NCBI GenBank assembly: GCA_963575745.1
Contig: CAUYUJ010015833.1
Span: 28,472-92,471, forward strand
Origin: Prorocentrum cordatum
Lineage: Eukaryota; Sar; Dinophyceae; Prorocentrales; Prorocentraceae
Length of the DNA: 64,000 nucleotides
Direction of reading: 5' to 3'
Shown here: in pieces, positions 51,965 to 63,171 of the stretch
Layout: every line of letters starts with the position of its first letter
How positions within the stretch are numbered: position 1 is the stretch's first letter
Notes under the pieces: generated by a model
Told to the model about the DNA's origin: nothing
The model's database searches: none
The model's input: the letters and a program-made list of their open reading frames with translations, nothing else
Translations under genes and position numbers: made by a program

Positions 51965-53520
51965 AGCAGCTATCCCCCACGACAACACCCGTCACCACGA
52001 CAGCTACCACGACAGCAATCACGACAACCACCACGGCAGCCACCACGACAACTACCACGACAGTCACCACGACAACTACTACGACAGCTACCACGACAAC
52101 TACTACGACAGCTACCACGACAACCACCACGGCAGCCACCACGACAACTACTACAACAACTACCACGACAGTCACCACGACAGCCACAGCGACAGCAACG
52201 CGACAGCCAACACGCCAACCACCACGGCAATAACGCGACGGCCTCAACGACAGCCACCACGGCAGCCGCGACGGCAGCAATACGACAGCCACCGCGACAG
52301 CGTCCACGACAACTGCTACGACAACTACCACTATAGCCACCACTACAGCTACTACGACAAGCGCCATGGCAGCCACCACGACAACTATTACGACGGCTAC
52401 CGCGGAAGCCACCACGACTGCCACCACGACACCAGCATGACAGCCACCACGACACCACGACAACCACCATGACAGCAATTACGACAGCAACACTACAACC
52501 ACCGCGACAGACACCACGGCAACTACCATGACAACTATTACGACAACCACCGCGACACCCACCGCTACAGCAACGCGACTGCCAACGCGCCAGCCACAGC
52601 GGCAACAACACAACCGCCACCACGAAAAGCACCACGACAGCCACCACGGCAGCAACACGGCAGCCACCGCGACAGCCAACGCGACGACCACCACGACAAC
52701 TAGCACTACAGCTACCACGACAACTTCTGCGATAACTGCCACGACGGCCGCCGCGACAGCCACCAGCACGGCAACTCGACAGCCACAACGACAGGCACCA
52801 CGGCAGCAACACGACAGCCACCATGACAGCAACTACGGCAGCAACGCAGCAACGTCCAGGACAGCCACCACGACAACTAGTCAATTAGTACGACAGCTAC
52901 CACTACAGTTACCATCACAGCGGCCGCGACAAGCACCACGGCAATCACCACGACAACTATTACGATGGCTAACGTGACAACCACCACGCCTGTGCCCACA
53001 CCAGCAACGGGACAACCACCCCGACAGGCACCACGGAAGCAACGCGAAAGCAACCACATCAGCCACCACGACAGCAGTTACAGCCACCACGACAACCACC
53101 ACGACAGCCACCACATCAGCAATACGGCAGTCATCGCAACAGCCACAGAGACGCTTACCACGACAGCCACCACCACAGCTACCACGACAAGCACCACGGC
53201 AACCGCCACAACAACTATTACAACAGCCACCACGACAGCCGCCGCGACAGCCAACACTACGGCAACGCGACAGCCACCACAATAAGCACCACCGTAGCAG
53301 CACGGCAGCCACCACGACAGCAACTACGGCAGCAACGCGACAACCACCACGACAGCCACCACGACAATTACTACGACAGTTACCACAATTACCACCACAG
53401 CTGTCACGACGACCACCACGGCAACCACCACGACAACAACCACGACAGCTGCCGTGACAGCCACCAGTACAGCAACGTGGCAAACACCACGACAGCCACC
53501 GCAGCAGCACAAACCAGCAG
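51965..53520 (+). repeat. ACN-codon (Thr/Ala) rich repeat region
   Basis: About 1.55 kb of ACN/GCN triplets such as ACCACGACAACTACTACGAC. Read in one plus frame from about 51980 it gives some 80 residues of almost pure Thr with single Ala, Val or Ile, and the Thr is written with ACC, ACG, ACA and ACT mixed. The phase then changes at interruptions (GCAACGCGACAGCCA) and Thr runs reappear in other frames (52528-52640, 52690-52860, 52965-53280). Mixed synonymous codons hint at past selection for a Thr-rich, mucin-like protein. The phase changes mean no single gene can be drawn. It could equally be a degenerate trinucleotide satellite. Confidence 0.6.
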
Positions 53521-53579
53521 ACCATCAACAGACCACCCAGCGAAACACCCACCGACCAGCAGACAGCCGACGACAGCGC

Positions 53580-54675
53580 ACCAACCAGCAGACCACCGAC
53601 GACTGACCAGCCCATCATACCAAGCCTGCCCCCGCTTTGGCTTGTACCGCCGCGTCCAAGGCGTACTGCTTCATGCATCCCTTGACATGGGGTGCCACCT
53701 TCAGGGCGGCATGCAACTACCACGATTGCAACGACACCGACGAACACGACACACACACACGACGAAGAGGCACCAGCTACCCTCCCCCACGTCTCTTCTC
53801 CACAGCGACGCCTCCTCTGCTCCCGACGTCGTCGACGCCACCCTTCCCCGCTACGCCCTTCCCCACGACATCACCTCTCCCCACGACACCCTTCCCCTCG
53901 ACGGTCCCCCTGAAGTTTCAGATGGCGATAATGGTTTCAAATGGGTTGACAGCAACGGCTGGCGGTTTCATTATGTGATGGAGTGCGGATGGCTGCCTTT
54001 GGATCCAGAAGGCGCGTGCTCGTCTATGTGCGCGGGCAAACCGGAGTATAAAACGCCTGCACTACAGGCTCCACCTGTGCAGAGCCGCACTCACGATACA
54101 CAAGAACTGGCGACGACACCAACCACAAGAGATGTGCGACCCCCACGACAACCACCCTACGACCTCCACCGCGCCGGCGACGACGACCACCACTCTGACG
54201 ACGACGACTCCCACACCCCTCCAGACGACCGACCCCGCAGCCTTCCCGACGCCCTCCTTGAAGCCTTACCCGACGACACCCCTCCCGACGCCCTTCCCGC
54301 CGCCTGTCCCGAAGCTAACGACAACGACACTTGCACCTTCCCCAGCGACGACGACGACGATTACCTTGACGACGACTTCTTTGAGGGCTACCACAACTAC
54401 TAAGACTACTGCGACAGCTACCACGACGGCCACCACAACCGGCACGACATCCACGAGACACATCACGACGGCTACCACGACGCCCACTCCGACGCCCACC
54501 ACCACGACGGCTACCGCGACGGCTACCACGACAGCCACGATGCCCGGCCCGACGCCCTACCGGACGCCGAGCCCAACGAACTACCCGCCGCCCAGCCCGA
54601 CGCCCTACCCAAAGATACTTCTCCCCACGCCTGCGACCCCCCTGACGACACCCATCCCCATGACTGCAGACTGCT
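53580..54675 (+). other. Possible remnant of a Thr/Asp/Pro-rich coding region
   Basis: Between the two repeat zones lies less repetitive DNA. One frame (53477-54403) contains GDNGFKWVDSNGWRFHYVME, CGWLPLDPEGACSSMCAG, then an Asp/Pro-rich tail ending DDDDDYLDDDFFEGYHNY. Another frame at 53637 contains SKAYCFMHPLTWGATFRAAC. The Cys/Trp content differs from the repeats and could mark small extracellular domains separated by Thr-rich linkers. I recognise no family; the start, splice sites and frame are unresolved. Confidence 0.3.
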
Positions 54676-54679
54676 GACC

Positions 54680-55480
54680 GCCGACCAGCCGACTACCGAC
54701 CACCCACCAGCAGACCCACTAACCAGCAGACAAATCGACCCACGCACCCACCGACCAGCAGTCCACCACCCACCGACCAGCAGACCCACTCACCAGCAGA
54801 CCTACCGACCAGCAGACCCACCGCCCAGCAGAACCACCGACCACCAGCCCTACCGACCAGCAGACCCACCGACCAGCCGACCAGCCGACTCACGAAGCAG
54901 CGGACCACCACCCACCGACCAGCAGACCTACCGACCAGCAGACCCACCGCCCAGCAGACCTAACTACCAGGATACCCACCGACGAGCAGACCTACAGACG
55001 AACAGACCTACCGACCAGCAGAACTACTGACCAGCAGACCACCACCAACCGAAGAGCAGACGACCGACCACCGACTCACAAGGCAGGAGCCGAAGACCAC
55101 CACCCACCGACGAGCAGACCTACTGACCACCATACCACCGAGCACCTACCGACGAGCAGACCGACAGACCAGCATACCACCAGCTGACGACGAGCAGACC
55201 TACCGTTCCACGAGAGCACTCACAAAGCAGACTACCGACCGCCGACCACTACCAACCGACGAGCAGTCCCACCGACCAGCAAGTCATAGGCAACCGACTG
55301 ACAGACCATCTTAGGGCGGACCACAGACCACCGACACACGAACTACCGACCAGCAGGATACCGACTACATACCAGCGGACTCCCGAGCAGACTGCCAACC
55401 ACTGACCACCAGACCACCAACCACCGCACAACAGACTACCGCCCAGCAGACTACAAACAACCAACCTACCGTGGCGGAGG
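54680..55480 (+). repeat. GACCAGCAGACCCACC 16-bp repeat array
   Basis: CCGACCAGCAGACC(T/C)ACC units of about 16-18 bp over 800 bp, with GACGAGCAGACC variants. Minus-strand frames read as Gly/Val/Trp/Leu-rich strings and are artefacts. Confidence 0.88.
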
Positions 55481-55984
55481 ACTGCAACTCGTACGGATAT
55501 GTCATTGGCGACAAACTTATCCGCGCAGACAAAGAAGCCAACGACGACCCACTTCCCGACGCCCTTACCCACGACGCTCCCGACGACTCCCCACCCGACG
55601 CGCTTCCCCACGACTCCCCACCCGAGGCCCAGCCATGAATGAAGGTCAGACCCATGCGCCTCCAGAACAGAAGCGAGCTCAATGGCGCGGAGGGCATCTG
55701 TGGCGCAAAGGGCTCGGATTCAAAATCGCAACTCATCCATGGTACTCGGAGTCGATCAATCAAGCCGACAACTTCGAGATCATAAAAAGATCCACCCACA
55801 CACATTGCTAGCTGAGTTTATCCACGTCGCTGAAGAATTTGAGTACCAGAGCGAAGTCGTCAATTCTTGTGTGCTCGGTCAGATTTCGAAACACGCCAAA
55901 ACCGATGGCGGAACCTGGCCGGGCAAGAACGGAATAGGTCCATGTGTGCCCTGGGCTTGCGAGATATCCTACGTCATGAGGTGC
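55481..55984. other. No recognised gene
   Basis: Short stretch of GACGCCCTTCCCGACGCCC-like repeats (55550-55630), then single-copy-looking DNA. The frame 55682-56992 begins here (RASVAQRARIQNRNSS) but owes its length to the 18-bp array. Confidence 0.5.
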
Positions 55985-57065
55985 TCTGGGCTTCTGCTCC
56001 AGCGTGTTTTGCCGTGCTCCTGTGTGTTCTGCAGTGCCTCTGCGTGTTCTGCCGTGCTCCTGCGTGTTCTGCCATGCGCCACTTTATTACGTGTGTCCTG
56101 CCGTGTTCTGTCGTGCTGCAAGGTGTTCTGCCGTGCTCCTGGGTCTTCTGCCGTGCTCCTGCGTGTTCTGCCGTGCTCTTGTGCTCCTGCGTGTTCTGCC
56201 GTGCTCCTGTGTGTTCTGTGTGTTTTGCCGTGCTCCTCGTGCTCCTATGTGTTCTGTCGTGCTCCCGTGCTCCTGGGTGTTCTGCCGTGCTCCTGTGTGT
56301 TCTGTGTGTTCTGCCGTGCTCCTCGTGCTCCTATGTGTTCTGCCGTGCTCCTGTGTGTTCAGACGTGTTCCTGTATGATCTTCTTTGCTCCTGTGTGTTC
56401 TGTGTATTTGCCGTGCTCCTGCGTGTTCTGTCGTGCTCCTGTGTGTTCTGCGGTGCTCCTATGTGTTCTGCCGTGTTCCCGTGTGTTCTTTGTGATCCGC
56501 TATGCTCCTGCGTGTTCTGCCGCGCTCCTGTGTTTTCTGGAGATGTCCCAAGCGACCAGCTCAGGTTTAACATGCATGGTCTCAACTCAACCTTCTCACA
56601 ATGTCATGTGTTCGGGGATGTCTCAAGTACTGCGGTGCTTCTGTGTGTTCTGCTGCGGTCCTATGTGTTATGTGTGTTCTGCCGTGCTCTTGATACTCCT
56701 ACATGTTCTGTCGTGTTCCTGTATGCTCTGCCATGCTCCTGTGTGCTCTGCAAAACGTTCTGTCGTGCACCTATGTGTTCGACCGTGCTCCTGTGTGTTC
56801 TGCCGTGCTCCTGTGTGCTCTGCCGTGCTCCTATGTGCGTTTTGTATGTTTTCCGTGTTCCTGCGTGTTCTGTCGTGCTCCTACGTGTTCTGCCGTGCTC
56901 CAACGTACCCAATGTGTTCTGCCAATTTCTGTCGTGCTCCCGTGTGCTCTGCCATGGTCGTGTGTGTTCTGCTGTGCTCCTGTGTGTTCTGACGTGCTCC
57001 CGTGCTCCTGCGGCTCCTGCCGTGCTCCTGCAGGGTCTGCCGTGCTTCTGCTAGTTCCTGTGTGC
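55985..57065 (+). repeat. 18-bp repeat array GTGTTCTGCCGTGCTCCT, part 1
   Basis: About 60 units of GTGTTCTGCCGTGCTCCT with single-base changes, interrupted at 56540-56640 by a non-repeat patch. Units of 18 bp keep frames open: CVFCRAP or SAVLLC on plus, QEHGRTHRST on minus. The Cys-rich 436-codon frame is not a gene. Confidence 0.9.
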
Positions 57066-57114
57066 TTCGGTGGCAAATGATGGGAGATGTCTTTTTCACC
57101 CAATGGTGTCTTGC

Positions 57115-57248
57115 TTCCTGCTTCGTGATCATTGAATCGCTTCGCTCATTCCGCCGGCCCGTGATATGGCATCGCTGGTTTTTGTCTGTGTGTTCGTTGC
57201 CCATGTTGCGCTCTTGGGGGCGGGTGTCGTTCCTGCTTCGTGATCATT
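57115..57248 (-). mobile_element. SINE-like insertion with 19-bp target-site duplication
   Basis: Perfect 19-bp direct repeats TTCCTGCTTCGTGATCATT at 57115-57133 and 57230-57248 flank 96 bp (57134-57229). On the minus strand the insert starts CGACACCCGCCCCCAAGAGC and ends GGCCGGCGGAATGAGCGAAG, then CGATTC. This tail, with the GCGAAGC mini-hairpin, is shared with 13629-13655. Length, lack of coding and a long perfect duplication fit target-primed insertion by LINE machinery. No A/B box is obvious. Confidence 0.7.
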
Positions 57249-57409
57249 TATTGTGTATTCGTATTGTTTCGTGTTGCGCAGCGTTGCTCGTGCACGCCGG
57301 TCGGTGCGCGCGCGCGGCATCGCAGTTGTGCGAGCAATGCCAGATTCCTAAGATCGGCCGCGACCTTTTTCAAATTTCCTTTCTTCCTGTCCCTCCCACA
57401 GGCGAACGA

Positions 57410-57830
57410 AATTACACTAATTGTACTAAACGCAACTAAATTGCACTAAATTGCACTAGTGTGGGGCGCGCCAAACGCCACTAACTTGCACTAAATTGCA
57501 TTAAATTGCACTAGATTGCATTAAATTGCACTAAGCGCCACGAAGATGCACTAGACGCCATTAAATTGCATTAAAGTGTAGTAAATTGCACTAGCGTCTC
57601 CCGCCGCGCCACACTAAACGCCACTAAATTGCACTAGTGAGGGGCGCACCAAACGCCACTAACTTGCACTAAATTGCACTGAATTGCACTAGACGCCACT
57701 AAATTGCACTACGCGCCACTAGCTTGCACTAAATTGCACTAAATTGCACTAGCGCCTCCCGCCGCGCCACACTAAACGCCACGAAATTGCGCTAGGTTGC
57801 ATTAGTGTGGGGCGCAAGCGACGCTAAGTT
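57410..57830 (+). repeat. TTGCACTAAA 10-bp repeat array
   Basis: Units TTGCACTAAA with variants (CGCCACTAAA, TTGCACTAGA) over 420 bp. Two longer periods are marked by GTGGGGCGCGCC/GAGGGGCGCACC and TCCCGCCGCGCCACACTAAA. Confidence 0.9.
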
Positions 57831-57859
57831 CAACAAACGAAGCTCCCATCGTATGCAAC

Positions 57860-58990
57860 CTAATGTGTGTTCTGCCATGGTCCTGCGTGTTCTGCCGTGC
57901 TCCTGTGTCTTGTCGTGCTCCTGCTTGTTCTGCCGTGCTCCTGTGTTCTGCTGTGCTCTTCTTTGTTCTGGCATGCTCCTGTGTGTGTGTTTGCGTGTTC
58001 TGTCGTGCTCGTGTGTGTTATGCCGTGCGTTCTGCCGTGCTGATGTGTGTGCTGCCATGCTCCTGTGTGCTCTGCCTTGCTCCTGTGAATTTTGCGTGCT
58101 TTTCCGTGTTCCTGCGTGTTCCACCGTGCTCCTACGTGTTCTGCCGTGCTCCAACCTATTCCGTGTGTTCTGCGAATATCTGTCGTGCCCCTGTGTGCTC
58201 TGCCAAGGTCCTGTGTGTTCTGCCGTGCTCCTGTGTGTCCTGACGTGCTCCCGTGCTCCTGTGTGTTCTGCCGTGGTCCTGCGTGTTCTGCCGTGCTCCC
58301 GCATGGCCTGCCGTGCTTCTGCCAGTTCCAATGCGTTCTGCCATGGTCCTGCGTGCTCTGCCGTGCTCGTGTGTGTGTGTGTGTGTCTGTCGTGCTCCTG
58401 CGTGTTCTGCCGTGCTGCTACGTGGTCTGCTGTGCTCTTGTTTGTTATGGCATGCTCCTGTGTGTTTTGCGTGCTCTGTCGTGCTCTTGTGTGTTGTGCC
58501 GTGCGTTCTGCCGTGCTGATGTGTGTTCTGCCATGCTCCTGTGTGATCTGCCGTGCTTTTGTGTGCTTTGCCATGCTTCTGTGTAGTATGTGTGTTCTGT
58601 CGTGCTCCTGCGTAAGCTGCGTGCTCCTTGTGCTCCTGTGTGCCCTGCCGTGCTCCTGTGCGTTCTGCCGTGCTCCTGTCTGTTCTGCTGTGATCCTGTG
58701 TGATGTGTGCATGTTTGCAGTGCGTCTGCGTGTTCTGCCGTGCTCCTGTGTGGTCTGCCTTGCTCTTATGTGTTATGCGTGTGTTGCCGTGTTCCTTGCC
58801 CTCCTTTGCGTTCTGCCGTGCTCCTGTGGGTTCTGCCGTACCTTCGTGTGTTCAGCCGAATTCCCATGTGGTCTTTGTGATCCGCATTGCTCATGTGTCC
58901 TGCGGTGTTCCTGCATGGTCTGCCGTGCTCCCGCGCGTTCTGCCGTGCTTCTGCGCGTTGGTCTGCGATGGCCCTGCCAATGTTCTGAAG
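57860..58990 (+). repeat. 18-bp repeat array GTGTTCTGCCGTGCTCCT, part 2
   Basis: Same family as 55985-57065. It has a duplicated sub-block: the order ...TGCCAAGGTCCTG...GACGTGCTCCCGTGCTCC... at 58200-58260 matches 56950-57010. The open frames (428 codons) are repeat artefacts. Confidence 0.9.
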
Positions 58991-59205
58991 ATGTCTCGCG
59001 GAAAAGGCTCATTTTTGAAACGCATTGTCTTAAGCCAGCATGTGCAACATTTAGTTGCCAACCATCCTGCGGTGTTGGGTCCTCGCTGTGAAGAGACGGC
59101 GCCCCGCGTTCCCCCCCCCTCCCCCTGCGACCTCTGCGGCCAGAAGTGTGTCTGAACATCCACGGGACACTCAACGCACTACAACAAGGAAAAGAAAGAG
59201 GACCC

Positions 59206-61140
59206 TCAGTCCGAGTCCTCTCTGGCCTGGCTGACCTGGCTCCTGGCTCCCACGGCAGGAAGCGGAGGAGCTTCGTCCCCCTCCCGCCTGAGGGCAGCGC
59301 GGCCGGCACGAGCCTGGGCCAGGCTCGCGTCGGCAGAGCCAGAAGCGGCAGCAGCAGCAGCAAGCGCCCCAGAGCTTGGGCCAGTCAGGGCGGGGGCGGG
59401 AAGGGGCGGGGGGAGGGGGAGCGGAAAGGAAGGAAGGGAAGAAAGGGGAAATGACTGGCCAAGCCCCTGGGCGGAACCTGGGACATCACCCCGCAGAAGC
59501 TTGGAACGCTCCGAGCTCTTCTTGGGGAGGGCGCATGGTTTGCGGAGCTTCTCTCCCCCTTTGCAGGAAGCGAAACCTCCACAGCAAACGCAGAACACAT
59601 ATGGAATGTCCGGCTCCAACTCTCTGGCCCAGCGAAGTTTGCGCCCCGTCCCCGCGCCCCCCCTCAGGAGGACAGAGAGAGTGGGATTGACATCTTCACA
59701 AGGGCTGGTGGTAGTCGGACTTACAATGCGGAGGCATCGCATGCACCGCAGGACATCCCCCTGGCGCACGGGCACGTGGAGGCTCTTGGGGGCTCTAAAC
59801 TTGGGGAGGTGAGCCCTTTTGAGCTTCCCATGCAACGGTTCAGTAAACGGAAATTGCGCTAAAACATCACACACTCCTATGCACAACGCAGAGTACTGAT
59901 GCTCAGCGTCCTCGAAAGCATCCAACTCGGATGGGGCAAGGTCATGAAGTTTCGCACCTTGCTTAGCCCACCAATCCACTGCACGCGAGCCCTGGGCGAG
60001 CTCTCGAGTGTCCTGGTCCATATCATCAGTCGTGCGCTGGTGGGCCTTGACTTTCTTCAAAGTCACCCACGGAGACTTGTGGCCAAGGTGCCTAGAGATC
60101 CCCCTCCAGAAGAAACTAAAGGGATAAGATCCAGAGATGGCCCTGGCGGGAGCACCCACCCCACGAAACAACGACTGATAATCGACGGCGACGGGGGTGG
60201 GTCTCTCATCGCTCCCATGGGCAACTCGCCTGAGCACAGCGACGGCCAAGGCAGCATGCTCTGCGACACCTGAGGTCTGCTCAAAGCGTGCAGGCAGGGG
60301 GCCATAGACTCCCCTCGCGACACTTTCACCAGACATTTGGACGGCGGCAAAACCACCACGAGCTATCTCTTCACGATCTCCGTGATAACAGCTCCCGTCC
60401 GTGAAAACATTATCGCCGAGCTCAAACCAGAACGGGGCACGCGGAGTGCCCGACGACCCTTCGGAAAAACCGTAAATCCCAGTCATCGACAGGGGACGGG
60501 GGCTCAGAGATCCAATCAAAAGCCTCGACGCAAGCGGCGAATTGGGGCCAGCATGAATGATTTGTGAAATCACTTCTTCATTAAGATGCTGCCGCCGAAC
60601 TCCAGCAGGCAACTCATGATCACACAGCCACGCACGATGCCAGAAGCTGTCCCCTGGCTGCCCACAGAGAGGGCACTCGTCTTCGACTCTGTATCCCCAT
60701 CTTGTGGGGGCCTGACATGTCGGAAGGGCGTTCGCAACCACCTGTCTGCACAGATGGCTATGTGCAGCTGGGAGGGCTTTCGCCACACGTTGCATAGCAG
60801 GTAGCCGCATCCCTCCAGCTAAGGAAGGGTCCAAATAATGTAAAAACTTCAAGAAATAGACATGAGCTAGATCACGAGTGAAAGCAGCTGCAACCTGCTG
60901 CGGTGGGCCCTCGGTGAGGATCCACCTCTTCCCTTGAGGACGGACGAAGGTGACAGCTCCTTCCCAGGACCACCCAGCCCACTCCAACCACAGCAACATG
61001 GCACTGACAGGCCCTCGAGTCCTATAAAGCCAGGGACGTCCCTTGGACTGAGAAACCTGGAAGGAGGCTACATGGAAGGCCCTGCTCAGTCCACCTGGCG
61101 AGAGAGCATCAGCATGTCGAGGACCCCCATTGGGGCCCTG
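59206..61140 (-). pseudogene. LINE ORF C-terminus: zinc knuckle, RNase H, Cys-rich tail
   Basis: From MLLWLEWAGW (60999) about 597 residues are open to the stop at 59206. The same frame extends back to about 61140 (PRHADALSPGGLSRAF). Zinc knuckle CPLCGQPGDSFWHRAWLC (Cys109, Cys112, His121, Cys126). RNase H with putative Asp201 in VFTDGSCYHGD, Glu247 in GVAEHAALAVAV, Asp273 in VAVDYQSLF, His320 in KKVKAHQ and Asp342 in AVDWWAKQGA, so its active site looks complete. A second Cys cluster (VLRCMRCLRIV, FCVCCGGFASC) and a Ser/Pro/Ala-rich tail end the protein. RNase H would remove the RNA strand after target-primed reverse transcription. Confidence 0.85.
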
Positions 61141-62598
61141 GTTGGGAAATATGCCACCATTCCCAAGAATACCTCCTAAGGGGACCTGAGGCTAAAGACA
61201 GTGGGTCACCTTCCCATTTGGATAACGCCCACATCAAATCCGTGTTACTGCCCCTCTTGGTGACCCCATACGCCTTCCCCGCTGACCTTCTGAGCCCAAG
61301 GATCTCGTTCGGGGTAATGCCCTGGACTTCCATCCCAAAGGATACGGTGGGAAGAAGACATGTTTTGACTAACCTGGCTTTGAGTTTCCTGGGTATTTTG
61401 AATGACTTCAGCCTGGTATTCTTGTGCTTGAACGTCCGCATACGCTTCTTTCGAACAGCTGGAGCAAAAGGTTGCTGCTGGTGGCGTCCAGGAATGAAAG
61501 AAACACCTAAGTTGGCTGGACTCCACTCGGGCGCCCCAGCCAACTCCTCAAGCCGATCCTTGACCAGAATCAACAACTTGCTGCTATTGGCTGCTGCATA
61601 CATCTTCTTGATAGCCAAAGGCACCTGCAGCGTGTCACTGACCTGGCGCGCAAGAAAAACTGCCAACGACTTGAGCTGGCCAACGCACAGCTCCATGGAC
61701 TCACGCCACGAGTGCAGAGAGAGGTCGCCCACGTGCAACCCCTGAGACGCGCCCTCAAAGTTGGGCCCAGCGAGGACTGTGGGGAGCATAAAAGCCTTGG
61801 CCTCGTACGTGGCCGAAGTACTCCCAGCAACAATACCCCTCGCGGGCCATAGAGCATCTGCATAGGCCCCATCCAAAAGCAAAAACCGCTTCCAGGAATA
61901 AGTCCCCCTAGTAAAAGCTAACACACACATGGGGAAACCTGCTTTTACAACCTCGCTGCCCAATATGGTGCTGAATGTGCTCATAGAACTTCAGGAGATC
62001 CCACGGGACCGTGCAGTAGTGAACCTGAAGCCCTGCGTGCATTTCCGCTCGCGCGCTCTGCCTCCAGACCGCGTCGAGAGCGGACCTTCCCTGCCCCATG
62101 GAGAACTCAGCTCCGAGCCCACCGGATACTTCCCAGGCCCTACATGGGGGCCCTGTGAGTCTTCCCATGGAGCCCAGCGAAACCGTTGTAGTGTCCTATC
62201 GGCCGCCGTCCTTCGTTGACCTGCGGCATCAAGAAAACGACCAACTGCTGCATGGATAAATGTGCCGGACCAACCATATCCATAAGGTGATACATGCTAG
62301 ATCAGATATCTAAACCAGCTCCAGATAGCATCGAGAAGTGCCGAGGATGAAAACCATCAGGAACACAAGCACCAGATTTGAATTTCCGACTGATGGCCCG
62401 AAGCTTTTCCCCTGGAACAGCAGGCGGGACAGGCGCCTTGAACGGCAGAGAAACTCCTGGAACCTCACAGGGAGCATCTTCAGCACGCCAAGCTTGCCTC
62501 CAAAGAGCACGCTCAGCAGCGAGCCGCTGAGGAAGAGCACTGGAAAACGAGCCGTCGAAGTCCACCACTTCCTCTGAGAGTGGAACTCCTGATCGCAA
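61109..62598 (-). pseudogene. LINE reverse transcriptase (frameshifted, YxDD-type box altered)
   Basis: In order: LRAISRKFKSGACVPDGFHP (RT block 1, from the 62302-62598 frame); GRSALDAVWRQSARAEM and VPWDLLKFYEHI (catalytic Asp block, 62168-61908 frame); then after a shift near 61950 RGTYSWKRFLLLDG and GIVAGSTSATYEAKAF (block equivalent to the GxPQG motif). Next comes LHVGDLSLHSW where H/YVDDxS is expected: Gly codon GGC at 61727-61729 replaces the first Asp. The thumb-like region includes LLPTVSFGMEVQGITPNEIL and RRSAGKAYGVT. The stop at 61109 follows another shift near 61140. Polymerase activity is very unlikely. Confidence 0.82.
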
Positions 62599-62599
62599 A

Positions 62600-63171
62600 C
62601 ACGAGTAAGCCTGCTTGCAATGGTTGCTGACAGAGCCCTCACATCATTTAGTCCAAGAGTCTTTCGAAAGCTTCCGCTCCTAAAATTGCCCAGGCTGCTC
62701 CCAAAGCTGGACAAACTTGGAAACGTCATCAATCAAGATAATAGGGTCATCACCAATCTTCAAATCCAGGAGTCTGCTAGCAACGCTCAAGAAATGGATG
62801 CCGGGAAACTGCGCCTGTCGCCAGTGCCTCCTGGAGACCCCGCCTCGCCGAGGGAGGTCAACCCACTGCCTGAGCAGGAGCCGTCTGTACTCAAAGCGAT
62901 CACCTGGTTTGATTAATAAATGACGCAGTTCCTGAAGCCGATTCTGGACCCACAAAATGGCACGGCCAGGGAAAGCATGACGATGCACCCGCGTAACAAG
63001 CATACTCGTGACACTGACAGCTTGGAACTCTAGGGGGGCCCAGCAGGGAGACCACTAGTGCGAAACGTCTGAGTAGCCTCCGCAACTTCACTCCAGGCGC
63101 GCCCCCTCCAAGCCTCACGTTTGATTTAGCAGCCGAATGCCAGACTGCCGAGCATTCCCAGAAAGCATCAA
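62600..63171 (-). other. LINE linker between endonuclease and RT, no clear domain
   Basis: The frame 63003-62680 (HLLIKPGDRFEYRRLLLRQW, GVSRRHWRQAQFPGIHFL) looks like the inter-domain part of the LINE protein, but it has no motif I can name. Confidence 0.45.

Noticed and set aside
55682-59091. Long Cys-rich frames resembling disulfide-rich proteins
   Set aside because: They come from an 18-bp repeat read in phase; there is no start context, no domain, and the minus strand is equally open.
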